A stretch of DNA of 5,980 nucleotides from JBHELT01 sp046262935 (lineage in GTDB: Bacteria; Actinomycetota; CADDZG01; JAHWKV01). The notes under the pieces were generated by a model. The model ran no database searches. It saw only the letters and a program-made list of their open reading frames with translations, and was not told the DNA's origin. Shown here piece after piece: positions 5,537-5,980 of this stretch. The position numbers and the translations under genes are program-made. The stretch covers positions 1 through 5,980 of the forward strand of contig JBHELT010000055.1 of NCBI GenBank assembly GCA_046262935.1, given 5' to 3'. Numbering within the stretch: the first letter of the stretch is position 1; every line of letters begins with the position of its first letter.

Positions 5537-5980
5537 ATGGATCGCATTTCAGATGCCCGCTTCATGCGCCGCGCTCTGTCGCTTGCACTAAGAGGCGGCG
5601 CAGTTGCGAGCCCCAACCCAATGGTTGGCTCTGTTGTGGTCAAGGGGGGCGAGATCGTAGGGGAGGGCTGGCATAAGGGTCCAGGCACCCCCCACGCCGA
5701 GGTTGTCGCCTTGCGATCCGCGGGTTCCAAGGCTCGCGGCTCGGTGGTGTTCGTCACCCTGGAGCCATGCACCCATCAAGGAAGAACCCCCCCTTGCGTC
5801 GACGCGTTGATAGATGCCAAGCCTTCACGGGTCGTGATTGCGATGCAAGATGTCGATCTCCGCGTTGCAGGAAAGGGCATCAAGGCGCTCGAGAAGGCGG
5901 GCATCGATACCTATGTCGGTGTTTGCGAAGAGGAAGCCGGACGGCTCAACGAGTCCTATGTCATGCACCGCTTGCATGAC
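5537..5980 (+). CDS. ribD: Riboflavin biosynthesis protein RibD, deaminase domain (3' end outside window)
   Basis: RibD is usually bifunctional: an N-terminal zinc deaminase acts on the pyrimidine made from GTP by cyclohydrolase II, and a C-terminal reductase reduces its ribosyl chain. The 148 visible residues cover the deaminase domain. Zinc ligands are His53 in HAE, with catalytic Glu55, and Cys78 and Cys87 in the EPCTHQGRTPPC block (76-87). SPNPMVG (25-31) is the usual substrate-side motif. The segment MQDVDLRVAGKGI (103-115) matches the family's D-P-x-P-x-V-x-G-x-G region except that the two prolines read Val and Leu. LNES (137-140) marks the junction to the reductase domain, which is cut off by the window edge, so its presence is unproven. 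ATG 5537 gives the expected N-terminus. No FMN riboswitch precedes it, and the rest of the rib operon presumably follows. Confidence 0.95.
   Translation, partial: MDRISDARFMRRALSLALRGGAVASPNPMVGSVVVKGGEIVGEGWHKGPGTPHAEVVALRSAGSKARGSVVFVTLEPCTHQGRTPPCVDALIDAKPSRVVIAMQDVDLRVAGKGIKALEKAGIDTYVGVCEEEAGRLNESYVMHRLHD

Noticed and set aside
5290..5772. Minus-strand 160-codon open frame spanning the ribD start
   Set aside because: It runs antisense to the conserved SPNPMVG and HAE regions of ribD and has no recognisable motif.
5790..5796. C7 homopolymer in ribD as a possible frameshift or phase-variation site
   Set aside because: The run encodes the conserved Thr-Pro-Pro of the zinc motif and the frame is intact on both sides, so protein constraint explains it.
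5767..5979. Plus-strand 70-codon open frame starting inside ribD
   Set aside because: It is out of frame with the zinc-binding EPC...PPC motif of ribD; the Arg/Cys-rich translation is a shadow.

Overview
The window looks like a chromosomal housekeeping segment of a bacterium, most likely an actinomycete-type lineage (Actinomycetota, possibly Acidimicrobiia-like). The basis is a moderately GC-rich sequence, mixed GTG/ATG/TTG starts, tightly overlapping genes, and the order def-fmt-rpe followed further on by ribD. From memory, that order resembles the actinobacterial def-fmt-(rsmB)-rpe-ribD arrangement. The lineage call is an inference; no rRNA or other direct marker is present.

Positions 2-3216 hold five plus-strand genes joined end to end with 1-4 base overlaps, so they are probably one transcript with coupled translation. 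They are the C-terminal part of peptide deformylase (def), methionyl-tRNA formyltransferase (fmt), ribulose-phosphate 3-epimerase (rpe), a receiver protein with a variant GGDEF domain, and a single-domain receiver protein. Deformylase and formyltransferase are the two ends of the N-formylmethionine cycle, and rpe serves the pentose phosphate pathway. The two regulators have no histidine kinase beside them, and rsmB, which often lies between fmt and rpe, is absent.

Positions 3217-3484 are intergenic. They hold a weak hairpin, a pair of TGACGTA direct repeats one helical turn apart, a UUCG-type mini-hairpin between two GAACCC repeats, and a short open frame that may be a gene remnant. Positions 3485-5395 encode a 636-residue exported protein: a signal peptide, seven TolB/PD40-like beta-propeller blades (three with calcium-type Asp loops), a proline-rich linker and an unrecognised, probably beta-rich C-terminal domain. 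A terminator-like hairpin plus T7 tract lies inside this gene.

Positions 5396-5536 are intergenic, with inverted repeats and a possible leaderless promoter. From 5537 to the window end is the deaminase domain of ribD (riboflavin synthesis), cut by the window edge. I see no tRNA, rRNA, CRISPR array, insertion sequence or phage gene. The least explained items are the two kinase-less regulators fused to the fmt-rpe operon and the secreted propeller with its intragenic terminator-like element.
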